A program made the position numbers and the translations under genes. Positions 8,521-17,667 of a stretch of 64,000 nt of DNA are shown here, piece after piece. Source of the DNA: Streptomyces filipinensis (lineage in GTDB: Bacteria; Actinomycetota; Actinomycetes; Streptomycetales; Streptomycetaceae); assembly GCF_014649495.1 (NCBI RefSeq), contig NZ_BMTD01000024.1:55112-119111 (forward strand), given 5' to 3'. Numbering within the stretch: position 1 is the stretch's first letter; every line of letters begins with the position of its first letter. The notes under the pieces are model-generated. The model made no database searches, was not told the origin of the DNA, and saw only the letters and a list, made by a program, of their open reading frames with translations.

Positions 8521-11500
8521 CTACGGGGCTACGCCCTCCCAAGCCCGCGTGAACAGCACCGGCAGCGGGGCGGAGGGCACCGCGGTCAGGTGTGATGTCG
8601 ACCGGTGCTCCCTGGCCAGGGGCAGCAGGCCGAGCTTCGACGCCTCGATCGGGAGGCGGGGCGGCTTCCGTTCCTGCCAGGCGCCCGGCAGGAAGAGGGA
8701 GCGGCCCGCACGTGACCGGAGGGCACGCAGCACGCGACCCGACGCGTGCAGCTCGGCCTCCGCTTTCTTGTAGCGGCCGGGCTTCCAGCCGGTCCACGTC
8801 TTGACGTTGCGGTCCGACGGGTCCGGCAGCGCCAGCAGCATCAGGTAAAGCGACGCGGCGTCCTTCCCCAGCCCGAAGGCCTCGGCGCAGCCCTCCACAA
8901 GATGCGGCACGGACCGCGCGGGGTCCTGTTCCCAGCCCGGGGGGCGCTCGCCGTCGGTGAGCAAGTGCGCTCCGAGCGCGGCGAAGTCGTCGCTCAGCAG
9001 CAGCCGCAGATCCGCGACGGCGGGCAGTCCCGAAGGGCTGGGCAGCCACTGAGAGGGCAGTACGGAGTCGAGGTAGGTGTCCAAGGCCTCCAGCAGAGGA
9101 TCATCGGGCCCCTTGAGCGCGTCAGGGTCCACACACAGATGACGCATGTCGTACGCCGCGTCGGCCACCTCCGTGACCGCCGGATGAGCGGTGAGCGCCT
9201 CCGTCGAGGGGGGCGGGCCCATCAGGTAGTTGCTCTGCAGTGAGAAGAGCCTGAGCGGACCGGGGGCCGAGGACAGCTCCTCGCGCAGCCGGGATATCGC
9301 CGCGCCGGCCGCGGAGCGCGACGGGTCGCCGGCCGGGGTGCGGTAGGCGAGCCAGGCGGCGATTCTCGGCAGGGCGAGCAGGTGCGGTTCGCCCGCCAGG
9401 CCCGCGCGGTGGGAAGCCAGGCAGTCCGCCCCGGTGGCGAGTCGGCCGAGGAGGGCGGGCAGCCGCAGGTGGGGCCACCAGCGCCGGTTTTCCCCGCAGG
9501 ACTGCCGAGTCATGGCCGCCTCGCCCTGGGGCGGGAGTGTCTCCTTGGCGGCGAGGGGCAGGAGCGCGGTGGGTACGGGCAGCGGGCTGCCCAGTTCCTC
9601 CAGCCACCACTCGGCGGCCCGGTCCACATCGGGCCCCGTGGCCCACAGCTGCTCGGGGTCGTCGGGAAGGAGCTTGTCGTAGAACGTCGTGAAGAACCGG
9701 GGGGCGAACGCGTCGGCCAGTGCGGCAACCGCTTGTTCCGCCTCCTTGCGCCGGACCTTCCAGGACTCCAGGTCGGCGGAGTGGTGGCCGGAGAGGTAGC
9801 CGTCCTCCTCGTCCAGCTGGTGCGGTGCGCACGGGACGTGTGCGGTCAGCAGCGCCGTGGCCTCCGCCTGGGAGAGGCCCAGGCGCTCCGCGAAGGCTCG
9901 TGCGAGCTCCGGGCGGGCCGGTGCCGGTCCGTGCTTGCGGTACAGCTCGGCGAAGCGCGTGAACCATGCGCCCGTCCGCACGGGCTCCAGCACATGGGCA
10001 CACGTGAGCTTCACGCCTGCGAGAGCCAGTGGGCCGTCCTCGGGGTAGGCGCCGTCCAGGGTGTACTCCCACAGTGTGCGCCGGGGGTCTCTGCCTCCAC
10101 TGGCCAGGACGTAGGCAACGGACGTGTCCGTCCGGAAGACGGTCCCGGGAAGCGGGGCGTTGATGTCGGTACGGTCCTCGGGAACCTCGCAGTGGACGAT
10201 CCGCCAGTGGCCCGGCTCACCGGTGACGAAGGGGTGGGCGGCGTACATCATCAGCGACCGGGCCGCCGAGCCGCCCGGTGGCGAGGAGACGGCGCACAGG
10301 GCGAGTGCCGCGGCGCACGCGTGCGTGCGCCGGAACCGGCCGTTGCGTGGCACGCGTTCGAACGTGGTGGTGGCCCGCCCCAGGTCACCACCCCAAACGG
10401 CCGTGCCCTCCTTCGCGAGCGCCATCATCTGACGGCTCACCTTGTCCTCCGGCTCCTGCGACCCCGCGTCGGTGGTCGGTGGCACATCACCCTCGCCTGG
10501 GGTGAGACAGCCGACCAACCGCTCCAGACCCGCACGGCAGTTGACGGCCATGACCAGGGAGCGGGCGGCCCGGCTGTGCATCGGCTCGCCCAGTTGCGGC
10601 AGCGCTTCCAGGATCGGTCCGCGATTGGGTCCCCGGACGCCCTCCCGCTCGACGTAGTAGGGCTGAAGCCTCCCCAGCAGCTCCTCGGCCTGTGCACGCG
10701 AGACGGTGTCGGGCAACTGCGCCATCAGCAGCGGTACGACGTCCACCGCCGCGAACTCGGCCGCCGCCTCCGCGTCCTTGAGGAGGAGGTCCACCGCCAC
10801 GCCCACGTGCACGAGCCGGCCGAGCAGCAGGACCAGTTCCTCGAAGTCGACGCCCGTGCGCAGCTTCGCCCGCTCGCGGCCGAACCAGGCCCGGATCTCC
10901 TCGTGCCCGATCGGGTTGTCGAACAGCTCGGGGATCCGCTGCCAGCCCTTGGTCTCGTGCGGCTGGTACCAGCTGTTGGACGCCAGGTCCTTGGTGGTCA
11001 TCTCCAGGTCGGCTCGCACCCGTGCCCGCAGCTCCCGGGCGAAGCGCTCGTCCGCCTGCAGGTGCTCCAGCTTCGGCCGGTGGCTGAGCTGGATGCAGGA
11101 CAGCTGCGACGGGCCGAGCAGCTCCGGAGGGTCGACGACCGGGGCCGCGTGCTCCAGAAGCAGGTCGATCAGGTCGAGGGGGGTCCTACCGTCGGCAGAC
11201 TCGCCGATTCGCCGGTAACGGAACTGCACGGGCACACCGTCGGCAGCCAGCTTCGGCGCGATCCGCTCGGCGATCTCGTACATGACGGGCCAGGGGCCGT
11301 TCCTGTCGCTGTTCGACAGGACGCACGCGGACAGCCAGGCGGCGGCCTCGCCGACGGGCAGCCCCGGGACCTCGCCGGTGAGCAGCGCCAGCGCACCGGT
11401 GCGTTCCAGCAGCTCCCGCCACACCCGGGAGCTGTCGCCGAAACGCCGCGGACGCAGCCTCAGTACCTGGCGAGCGGCCTCCGGCGCGTGCCTGCCCAGC

Positions 11501-12585
11501 AGGTCCATGGCCCGGCCCTTGAGGCAGTCGGTCCAGAACTTGTCGTCCGACAGTGAGACACCGCCGACCGCGAACATCTCCCCAAGCAGTGTGGCCAGTT
11601 CCGGCTCCGGTTCGAGACCGGCGGCCTTGGCGAGCTTGCGCACGTCGACGGCCAGCTGCGGATACACCTCGGACGACGCCCGGACACGGCGGACCACCAC
11701 CTGACGGAACCGCGAGAGGTCCGCCTCGGTCGCCTCTCCCTTGACGGCCAGCTCGCGAGCCCAGGCCCGCAGGACCGTGGTGGAGAGAGCCTTGCCCTCG
11801 GCGTATGTGAGGTACCGGCCCAGCAACCACTCCTTGTCGACCTTGCGCGCCTGCACCCGCTCGGCGGTGCGGGCACGCCCGAACCAGGCGGCGGCCGTCG
11901 CATGCTCGCCCTGCCGCAGGGCGAGGTCGGCCATCTCGTCGAGGAGCGTGATCAGCAGCGCGGGAAACGACTCCTCCATCCCGTGGAGAACACTGTCGAC
12001 GTCCGCCTTGTAGGCGAACCTCCACTGCTGCGTGCGTTCCTGCAGGAGCAGGAGCTTCTCGGTCGCCGGCTCCTCGAAGCCGGGGTGGGCGGCGATGACC
12101 CGCTCAGGGAAGGGAAGGGCGCCGTCGGAGGGGGCCGGTATGCCGGTGGAGAAGCAGCCGTCCGGATGCCAGTGCTGCCCGCGCATCAATCGGTCGCGGT
12201 ACGGGATGAGCTGTTCGGGAAACACCTGGGTCAGAGTGCGGCCGTCGAACCCGGTGTACGTACGGGCCCACAGGCCACCGTCACCCAACGCGTCGGTCAG
12301 CTCGACGGACTCGGCCTCCAGAGCCTCCCGCCACAGCGGGTCCGCGTCGGCCAGGGCACGCGGCACACGGACCCCGTCCGACGCCCACTCACCCGCCTGC
12401 AGACGGCACGCCTCACGGTGCCTCCGCAGATGCGTCCGTGCGCCCAGCAGGGCTACGAGCCCTGGAGCACCCGCGATCGCATCGGGGAACTTCTTGAGCC
12501 TCCGCCCCTGCGGATTGCGGTAGACGACCTCCAGATCATCCGTCAGTTCCGCGGTGTAGCCGCCCTTTTCCACACGCTTGCCCAT
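8521..12585 (-). CDS. 1354-residue DUF4132-like protein, unknown function
   Basis: 1354 residues from the ATG at 12585 with no signal peptide or membrane helix. The first 80 residues (GYTAEL, then NPQGRRLKKFP and LRRHREACRLQAGEWA) resemble the start of DUF4132/MolR-type proteins, in which a GRxLKxxP strand is followed by a helical region. The rest is a long, Leu/Ala/Arg-rich, mostly helical protein without motifs I can name; REEL- and ARELR-type helices suggest solenoid repeats. DUF4132 proteins often accompany MoxR/vWA gene sets, but no such neighbours are adjacent here. It stands alone, with a remnant downstream and non-coding DNA upstream. Coding status is strong from length and codon bias; the family call is weak. 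Confidence 0.75.
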   Translation of the reverse strand: MGKRVEKGGYTAELTDDLEVVYRNPQGRRLKKFPDAIAGAPGLVALLGARTHLRRHREACRLQAGEWASDGVRVPRALADADPLWREALEAESVELTDALGDGGLWARTYTGFDGRTLTQVFPEQLIPYRDRLMRGQHWHPDGCFSTGIPAPSDGALPFPERVIAAHPGFEEPATEKLLLLQERTQQWRFAYKADVDSVLHGMEESFPALLITLLDEMADLALRQGEHATAAAWFGRARTAERVQARKVDKEWLLGRYLTYAEGKALSTTVLRAWARELAVKGEATEADLSRFRQVVVRRVRASSEVYPQLAVDVRKLAKAAGLEPEPELATLLGEMFAVGGVSLSDDKFWTDCLKGRAMDLLGRHAPEAARQVLRLRPRRFGDSSRVWRELLERTGALALLTGEVPGLPVGEAAAWLSACVLSNSDRNGPWPVMYEIAERIAPKLAADGVPVQFRYRRIGESADGRTPLDLIDLLLEHAAPVVDPPELLGPSQLSCIQLSHRPKLEHLQADERFARELRARVRADLEMTTKDLASNSWYQPHETKGWQRIPELFDNPIGHEEIRAWFGRERAKLRTGVDFEELVLLLGRLVHVGVAVDLLLKDAEAAAEFAAVDVVPLLMAQLPDTVSRAQAEELLGRLQPYYVEREGVRGPNRGPILEALPQLGEPMHSRAARSLVMAVNCRAGLERLVGCLTPGEGDVPPTTDAGSQEPEDKVSRQMMALAKEGTAVWGGDLGRATTTFERVPRNGRFRRTHACAAALALCAVSSPPGGSAARSLMMYAAHPFVTGEPGHWRIVHCEVPEDRTDINAPLPGTVFRTDTSVAYVLASGGRDPRRTLWEYTLDGAYPEDGPLALAGVKLTCAHVLEPVRTGAWFTRFAELYRKHGPAPARPELARAFAERLGLSQAEATALLTAHVPCAPHQLDEEDGYLSGHHSADLESWKVRRKEAEQAVAALADAFAPRFFTTFYDKLLPDDPEQLWATGPDVDRAAEWWLEELGSPLPVPTALLPLAAKETLPPQGEAAMTRQSCGENRRWWPHLRLPALLGRLATGADCLASHRAGLAGEPHLLALPRIAAWLAYRTPAGDPSRSAAGAAISRLREELSSAPGPLRLFSLQSNYLMGPPPSTEALTAHPAVTEVADAAYDMRHLCVDPDALKGPDDPLLEALDTYLDSVLPSQWLPSPSGLPAVADLRLLLSDDFAALGAHLLTDGERPPGWEQDPARSVPHLVEGCAEAFGLGKDAASLYLMLLALPDPSDRNVKTWTGWKPGRYKKAEAELHASGRVLRALRSRAGRSLFLPGAWQERKPPRLPIEASKLGLLPLAREHRSTSHLTAVPSAPLPVLFTRAWEGVAP

Positions 12586-13132
12586 GCGCCGGCCTTCCCC
12601 CGCATTGCTGGTTCGATGATCACACGTTACGCGGTGTCACTGACAATGCCGCTCAACAGGCCTGACCGTCGCAGCCGGCAGACCGGCCGAAGGGGCGCGC
12701 CGGCCCGGACCGGGATCCTCGTCGGTCGATTCCCGCGGCTGTCGGGCAGGACAGCCGAGCCTGCCTAACGCCGGTCGTAGGTCACGGTCCACGGGCCGGC
12801 CGTACCTCCGCGCCCCGGGCAGCCGACCGTCCCCGCGGCCGACACCCCGCTTGTCCTTCACCGAACTCCTCAAGCGGCATCACAGCAGCAGCACCCACCG
12901 AAGCCCCAAGACGGCCGTATGGGCCTTCGCGCGCAGACGGCGGAACCATGACCAGGAGCCGCGGTTCGACGGCGGGCACTGCCTCTGCCCCACCAGCCGA
13001 CCCCTGACGCCCGACCACACGGCGGGGTCGCCGTGCGGAGCGGTTGCTTCCCGTCGCAGTACTGCCTCGGACAGGCGCGCAGTCAGTGAAGTGGGTCTGG
13101 AATACAGGAAGCGGTCAGTAGTCTCAAGCACC
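12586..13132. other. Long intergenic region, no gene supported
   Basis: 547 bases between the divergently transcribed large gene and the gene at 13133. Several short open frames exist on both strands, but none has a ribosome site or recognisable content. It must contain both promoters. I see no strong palindrome. Confidence 0.5.
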
Positions 13133-13606
13133 ATGGGCATTCAGATCGATGTAGTGGCGAGTTACCCGATCAACGACGAGATAGAGAGAGTGCTCGGATT
13201 AGCAGAGGCGGTCGGCGAACCCGTCACTGTCACGTTCATGTGGGAGGGGCGAGAAGAAGCGGAACGCGCGGTGCTGGTGCCCGCCGCCACACTGGCGCTC
13301 TGGGAACACTGGGCCCCCACCGCCTACCCGAAGAGTGACACTGGGGACGAGAGCCGGGCTGCGGCCGAGGAGCCGGAACTGGCCCATCCAGCGGAATTCG
13401 GCCCGTTCACGCTCTTTCGTCGTCGCGACGGAGGGCGCACGGCGGTTGCTCGCAAAGGTGTGGTGGTCGCCGAGCTGCTGGACCCCGACGAGGCGTACTG
13501 GCTCCAGGAATCGGCCCGCAACGTCCGCCAAGGCTTCATGGACCCGAAGCAGAAGGCGGCGTTCGAGGAGTTCCTTGCCCGGCAGGCATCCGTCGATGAA
13601 CGGTGA
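13133..13606 (+). CDS. Hypothetical protein
   Basis: 157 residues from the ATG at 13133; the frame is open further upstream but the extension is low-complexity. The protein begins MGIQIDVVASYPINDEIER, has a hydrophobic strand VTVTFMWEGREE, an acidic middle, and ends with a helical segment containing FMDPKQKAAFEEFLARQ. It is soluble, with no signal peptide. I do not recognise the family. It stands alone, 194 bases before the isochorismatase-like gene. Confidence 0.65.
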   Translation: MGIQIDVVASYPINDEIERVLGLAEAVGEPVTVTFMWEGREEAERAVLVPAATLALWEHWAPTAYPKSDTGDESRAAAEEPELAHPAEFGPFTLFRRRDGGRTAVARKGVVVAELLDPDEAYWLQESARNVRQGFMDPKQKAAFEEFLARQASVDER

Positions 13607-13800
13607 CACGGCAGGCACCCGCCACATCGGCATGGCAGCTCGCTGCCGTCGACGGTGAGATGCCGCTGACAGTGACGGCGGAGAGGGCGCGGTGGCGAGT
13701 ACGCAGTGAGTGGTCACGGCTCCGGCTGTGACCTGATCGGTCCGTACCCGGACCCGATGAGGCCTGTCGCCACTTCGGCCCCGCCGGTCAGGGTGGGGGC

Positions 13801-14400
13801 ATGACCCGAGCACTGATCGTCATCGACGTCCAGGAATCCTTCCGTGCCCGCCCGCTGTGGGAGACCATCTCCAACCCGAAGATCGCCGACCAGGTGGACC
13901 GACTGGTCCGGCTCGCCCGCCAGGCCGGGGACCTGGTGGTGTGGGTGCTGCATTCCGAGCCCGGCAGCGGCGATGTCTTCGACCCCGCCCTCGGGCACGT
14001 CCGGCTGATGGAGGAGCTGCAGCGCCAGGACGGGGAACCGCTGCTCCACAAGACTTCGCACAACGCTTTCACCACCACCAACCTGCAGCAACTCCTCACA
14101 GAGCGCGGCATCCGCGAGCTCACGGTCTGCGGCATCCGAACCGAGCAGTGTGTCGAGACCACCACCCGCGTCGCCGGCGACTTCGGCTACCTGGTCACCT
14201 TCGTCATCGACGCCACCGCGACCCACCCCATCCCGCACCCTGACGCTCCCGCCGACCAGAGCGTCGCCGAACTGCTGTCCGATCCCCGTACCCTGAGCGC
14301 CGAAGAGATCGTCAGGCGCACCGAGTACGCCCTTGCCGGACGCTTTGCCACCATCGCCACTGTCGGGGAGCTGGAGGCCGCGGCCGGGCCTCGGGCATGA
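13801..14400 (+). CDS. Isochorismatase-family cysteine hydrolase
   Basis: 199 residues. The catalytic triad of the family is present: Asp9 in ALIVIDVQ, Lys84 in LLHKTSHNAF and Cys117 in GIRTEQCVE, preceded by the TVCG strand. Members hydrolyse amide or vinyl-ether bonds (nicotinamide, carbamoylsarcosine, isochorismate); the substrate here cannot be told. The next gene, a GlxA-type AraC regulator, starts 10 bases after the stop on the same strand, so the two form an operon and the regulator probably controls the enzyme. The start ATG follows a GGGGGC stretch acting as a weak ribosome site. Confidence 0.9.
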   Translation: MTRALIVIDVQESFRARPLWETISNPKIADQVDRLVRLARQAGDLVVWVLHSEPGSGDVFDPALGHVRLMEELQRQDGEPLLHKTSHNAFTTTNLQQLLTERGIRELTVCGIRTEQCVETTTRVAGDFGYLVTFVIDATATHPIPHPDAPADQSVAELLSDPRTLSAEEIVRRTEYALAGRFATIATVGELEAAAGPRA

Positions 14401-14410
14401 TGACCGGATC

Positions 14411-15322
14411 GTGAACCACATCGCCTTCCTCCTGGTGCCCGGAGTCCATCTGCTGGACCTGGCAGGTCCCGCGCAGGTCTTTTCCACGGCCGCCGATTTC
14501 GGGCACCCCTACACACTCAGTTACATCGCGGAGCAGCCGCTGGTCTCCACCGCTCAGGGCCTGCCACTGGTGGCCCGGCTCGACTGGCCCGAGCTCGGCC
14601 CCGAGGACCTGGTCGTGGTGCCCGGCTGGCGAGCGCCGACCCTGGCCGGCAGTCCTGCCATCGGCGCGGCCTGCCTGCGGTCTCTCCGGGACCACCACGC
14701 CAGGGGCGGGACCGTTGCGAGCGTCTGCGCCGGCGCCGAGGCACTCGGCCGCGCCGGCCTGCTCGACGGCCGCCGCTGCACCACCCACCACGATGTGCAG
14801 GACGAGCTCGCCCGCCGCTACCCCAGGGCGACGGTCGTTCGCGATGTCCTCTACACCGCCGACGACCGGGTGGTCACCTCGGCCGGCATCGCCAGTGGCA
14901 TCGACCTGGCGCTGCACCTGGTCGCCACCCGGCACGGCCCCGCCTTCGCCGCCCAGGTGGCCCGGGACATGGTCGTCTACACGCGGCGCAACGGCCATGA
15001 ACCGCAGGCCAGCGCGATGCTCCGGTACCGATCCCACCTCGACGACACCGTGCACCACGCCCAGGACCTGCTCGACGCCCGCTTCGACCAGCCGTTGCCC
15101 CTGTCCGACCTGGCCGCGGCCGCGGGGGTGAGCGAACGCACCCTCACCCGCCTCTTCACCCGCGCCACCGGCGGCCTCACCCCGCTGCGCTATCAGCAGA
15201 CCCTCCGGCTCGAACGCGCCGAGCACCTCATCAGCCACGGCGCCACGGTCGATGCCGCCGCCCGCGCGGTCGGCTTCGCGGACACCCGTATGCTGCGCCG
15301 CCTGCGAGCACGTGAGCACTGA
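14411..15322 (+). CDS. GlxA-type AraC-family transcriptional regulator
   Basis: 303 residues from GTG 14411, 10 bases after the isochorismatase stop. The N-terminal half is a DJ-1/PfpI-like (class I amidotransferase fold) domain with the nucleophile-elbow sequence VASVCAGAEALGRAGLL near residue 104. The C-terminal 100 residues are an AraC double helix-turn-helix (LSDLAAAAGVSERTLTRLF; VDAAARAVGFADTRMLRR). Such regulators sense a small molecule and activate nearby genes, here probably the co-transcribed hydrolase. The C-terminus stops soon after the second helix-turn-helix, as is usual. Confidence 0.9.
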   Translation: MNHIAFLLVPGVHLLDLAGPAQVFSTAADFGHPYTLSYIAEQPLVSTAQGLPLVARLDWPELGPEDLVVVPGWRAPTLAGSPAIGAACLRSLRDHHARGGTVASVCAGAEALGRAGLLDGRRCTTHHDVQDELARRYPRATVVRDVLYTADDRVVTSAGIASGIDLALHLVATRHGPAFAAQVARDMVVYTRRNGHEPQASAMLRYRSHLDDTVHHAQDLLDARFDQPLPLSDLAAAAGVSERTLTRLFTRATGGLTPLRYQQTLRLERAEHLISHGATVDAAARAVGFADTRMLRRLRAREH

Positions 15323-15380
15323 ATCCTGGCAGCGACCGGGAGCGCCGCTGTTCGTGCCGGGGACGTCGAGGCGCCGCGCG

Positions 15381-15767
15381 TCAGCTCTCCCACACCTTGA
15401 ATGCCCGTACCGGGTAGGGGATTTGGGGAACCCAGGTTCCACCGCCGGGATACGTGTCGAACTCGGCTGTCTCCTGGCACACGCCAGACCGGTACGCGGT
15501 GACCGGCCGCCCCGTCCGGTTGACGAGAGACCGGGCTTCGGTGCCCGGTGGCAGCGCGGTGCAGCTCTCCATGTCGACGTGCGCCAGGTCGTACACCTGC
15601 TTCCCGCCCTTGAAGCCGGTCTGCTTCCAGAGGCAGAGCTCCCCTGCCGCGCAGTCCCCGACGCGGCGCGCCTGGGCCGCCTGGGTAGCGGCTTGGGCGG
15701 ACGTAGGCAGCAGGAAGACGGCCGCGGCCAAGGCCACCAGGGCGGCGGTCATGCGTCGAGTCCTCAT
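15381..15767 (-). CDS. Secreted peptidase-inhibitor family I36 protein
   Basis: 128 residues from ATG 15767 (Met6 is an alternative start). Residues 1-26 are a Sec signal peptide ending SAQA. The mature part has the small crystallin-like fold signature of I36/SMPI-like inhibitors: CAAGELCLWKQTGFKGGKQVYD, then CTALPPGTEARSLVNRT and a final YPVRAFKVW. Cysteine pairs fit disulphide bonding outside the cell. Family proteins inhibit metalloproteases or are of unknown role. It is convergent with the AraC gene and divergent from the SUKH gene. Confidence 0.8.
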   Translation of the reverse strand: MRTRRMTAALVALAAAVFLLPTSAQAATQAAQARRVGDCAAGELCLWKQTGFKGGKQVYDLAHVDMESCTALPPGTEARSLVNRTGRPVTAYRSGVCQETAEFDTYPGGGTWVPQIPYPVRAFKVWES

Positions 15768-15993
15768 GATCGGTTCAACGGTCGGACCGGAGCGGAGACA
15801 CGCATGCCCACGCGGACTGCCCCGACGCGTCAGCAGCGGAGGGAGCTACCGGTCGGACTTCGGTGCCGCATTCGTGTCACTGGAGCTTAAGTGCCCTGGT
15901 CAGAGGCGACAACTGGCGACGCCCGCCAGTGGCGGCCTGGTCACGCGAGAGTACGGCGGCAAGCGGCATGGACGTGATTGTTACGGTCGCTGG

Positions 15994-16545
15994 ATGGAGA
16001 GCTGGGACGAGGACGGCGTACGCACACGGATACGCGAGATGGCATCGAAGGACCCGGAGCGGCGGCGCTTCGGGGCGGACACGCACCGGTACGAGCTGGC
16101 GCCGCGGCTGCCGGAGGCGGAGATCAGGGCGTTCGAGGAATCCCACGACATCGCTCTGCCGATGGAGTACCGGACCTTCGTCGCCGAGGTGGGCAATGGC
16201 CCAGCCGGTCCGTGCCACGGGCTGATGCCGTTGACCGTTCCCCGCCCGGAGGCCGGCGAGGGGTGGGCCGTGGACGGCGAGTGGGAGGAAGACCGACTGC
16301 CGGGCCGACTCGCCGAGCCGTTCCCCCTCACCGAGCCTCTGCCCGGCCGGATCGGCGCACCGGCCGATGCGCTGACCCGGGGCACACTCATGCTGGCGGA
16401 ACAGGGCTGCGGCATGTTCATCCGGCTGGTCCTGCAGGGGCCGCGGGCCGGCGAGGTCTGGCAGATCGATCCGGACTGGGGCGGCTTCGTGCCGGTGAGT
16501 CCCGGATTTCGCACGTGGTACACCGGTTGGCTGGAGAGCCCGTAG
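15994..16545 (+). CDS. SMI1/KNR4 (SUKH) family protein
   Basis: 183 residues from ATG 15994. The SUKH-1 hallmark is present: LPEAEIRAFEESHDIALPMEYRTFVAEVGNG, where the helix-IxLPxxYRxF-GNG pattern is typical, followed by GxGMFIRLVLQGPRAGEVW. SUKH proteins are mainly immunity proteins of polymorphic and contact-dependent toxins, or adaptor-like proteins. No toxin gene lies beside it, so it is an orphan. The frame is open upstream to 15454, but that part overlaps the I36 gene and is noise. Confidence 0.85.
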   Translation: MESWDEDGVRTRIREMASKDPERRRFGADTHRYELAPRLPEAEIRAFEESHDIALPMEYRTFVAEVGNGPAGPCHGLMPLTVPRPEAGEGWAVDGEWEEDRLPGRLAEPFPLTEPLPGRIGAPADALTRGTLMLAEQGCGMFIRLVLQGPRAGEVWQIDPDWGGFVPVSPGFRTWYTGWLESP

Positions 16546-16590
16546 ACACGAGCCGTACGTAGCGAGACCCGATGAGGTGCCGCTCAAGCG

Positions 16591-16745
16591 TTAGGCGACA
16601 CCGGCTGGTGCGGGGAGGGCAGGGCCGGTCGGGTACCGGCAGCCGAGGTCACGCAGGCCGTGGTTGCTGCCGTCGACGCATTTGCCGGCCGCCACGCTCT
16701 GCAGGGACACGGTGGCCCCGCCGCCGGGTGGGAGCGGCGTGACCG
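16591..16745 (-). pseudogene. C-terminal fragment of an unidentified (possibly lectin-like) protein
   Basis: Minus-strand frame ending at TAA 16591-16593. It reads GGGATVSLQSVAAGKCVDGSNHGLRDLGC before a Pro/Ala tail. The Q-S-V-A-A-G-K-C-V-D pattern recalls ricin-like/CBM13 repeats. There is no start, and it joins the next fragment out of frame at about 16742. Confidence 0.35.
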
Positions 16746-16876
16746 AGAAGCAGCCAGGAGAGGATCTCCAGATTGCCGCCCCAGGCCCGGCCCTCGACTG
16801 CGCGCTCGGGTTGGTGCCAGACCCATCCGTCGGCGGGCTCTGAGCCCGGTTCCCGGTCGAAGGTGGCCCGGGTCAG
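16742..16876 (-). pseudogene. S66 peptidase (MccF-like) fragment
   Basis: Minus-strand frame reading REPGSEPADGWVWHQPERAV followed by EGRAWGGNLEILSWLL. This matches the internal EGRxWGGNLEIL segment of S66 LD-carboxypeptidase/MccF-like proteins. Only about 45 residues remain, flanked by unrelated sequence. It is a decayed fragment; the rest of the 16546-17155 gap holds nothing I can name. Confidence 0.5.
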
Positions 16877-17155
16877 CCCAGTCGCGGTCGGTGTCGCGTT
16901 AGCGCTCGGCGGGACGACGACGCCCACGGCGGCAGGACCCCTCGGCCGATCGCAACCCGGCCGAGGTCGTATCCAGGCTGCTCAAGGGTCCTGGGCTGCG
17001 AACCTTCCAGGACGAGTTGTGGGTGCCGTTCCCACGGGTGGTCGCGCCGACGTCCTCCTCTGGCGTCGACCTGACAAGGCGACGTGGTGTCAGGGCGGCG
17101 ACGCCGGCTACTTCGAGTACCCCCGCCACCGGCACTGAGCGCGGAACCGGCCTGC

Positions 17156-17566
17156 CTACCCCTCATCGGCCTCCTGGGCGGCGGCTTCGTTGGCGCGGTC
17201 GATCTCGGCCATGTGCTCCTCCGCCCAGGTCCGAAGCCCCGCAAGCGCGGCTTCCAGGGACAGCCCGAGTCCGGTGAGTCGGTAGAAGACCCGCGGCGGC
17301 ACGGTCGGTTCGACCCGGCGCGACACCAGCCCGTCGCGGGTCAGGCTGCGCAGCGTCACGGACAGCATCTTCTGCGACACGCCGGGCATCCGGCGTCTCA
17401 GCTCCGCGAAGCGCACCTCGTCCGGTGCGGCATCGGCGAGCGTCTTGACGGCCATGGACGTCCACTTCGTACCGATGCGGTCCAGCAACTGCCGCGTCGG
17501 GCACCGGGGATCGAACAGATCGCCGCGCACCCCGCGACCAGCGGCCCGGGCTCCTCGGGTGGTCAC
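17156..17566 (-). CDS. HxlR-family transcriptional regulator
   Basis: 136 residues. HxlR signature: CPTRQLLDRIGTKWTSMAVKTL, FAELRRRMPGVSQKMLSVTLRSLTRDGLVSRR and the wing VPPRVFYRLTGLG. It has one Cys near the N-terminus in the usual position, so redox or electrophile sensing is possible. It is divergent from an alpha/beta hydrolase gene with an inverted repeat between them, the common arrangement in which HxlR controls a detoxifying enzyme. Start ATG 17566. Confidence 0.9.
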   Translation of the reverse strand: MTTRGARAAGRGVRGDLFDPRCPTRQLLDRIGTKWTSMAVKTLADAAPDEVRFAELRRRMPGVSQKMLSVTLRSLTRDGLVSRRVEPTVPPRVFYRLTGLGLSLEAALAGLRTWAEEHMAEIDRANEAAAQEADEG

Positions 17567-17616
17567 CTGGGGCTCACCACCTTCCTTGAAAGTGCCGTCT
17601 AGGAAGCGGTCGGACA

Positions 17617-17649
17617 GTTACCTATCGTTCTGTGGTCACCAATGGTAAC
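17617..17649. promoter_or_regulatory. Inverted repeat between HxlR and hydrolase genes
   Basis: GTTACC (17617-17622) and GGTAAC (17644-17649) form a perfect 6-bp inverted repeat spaced by 21 bases in the 101-bp divergent gap. It is a candidate HxlR operator (inference). Confidence 0.45.
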
Positions 17650-17667
17650 CATCCGGGAGGAGCCGTC

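Noticed and set aside
9382..11556. A 724-codon plus-strand open frame
   Set aside because: It is antisense to the 1354-residue gene, whose codon bias is right; the plus frame is Gln/Arg/Gly-rich noise caused by high GC.
12880..13140. Small minus-strand gene upstream of 13133
   Set aside because: No ribosome site, poor codon bias and no known family.
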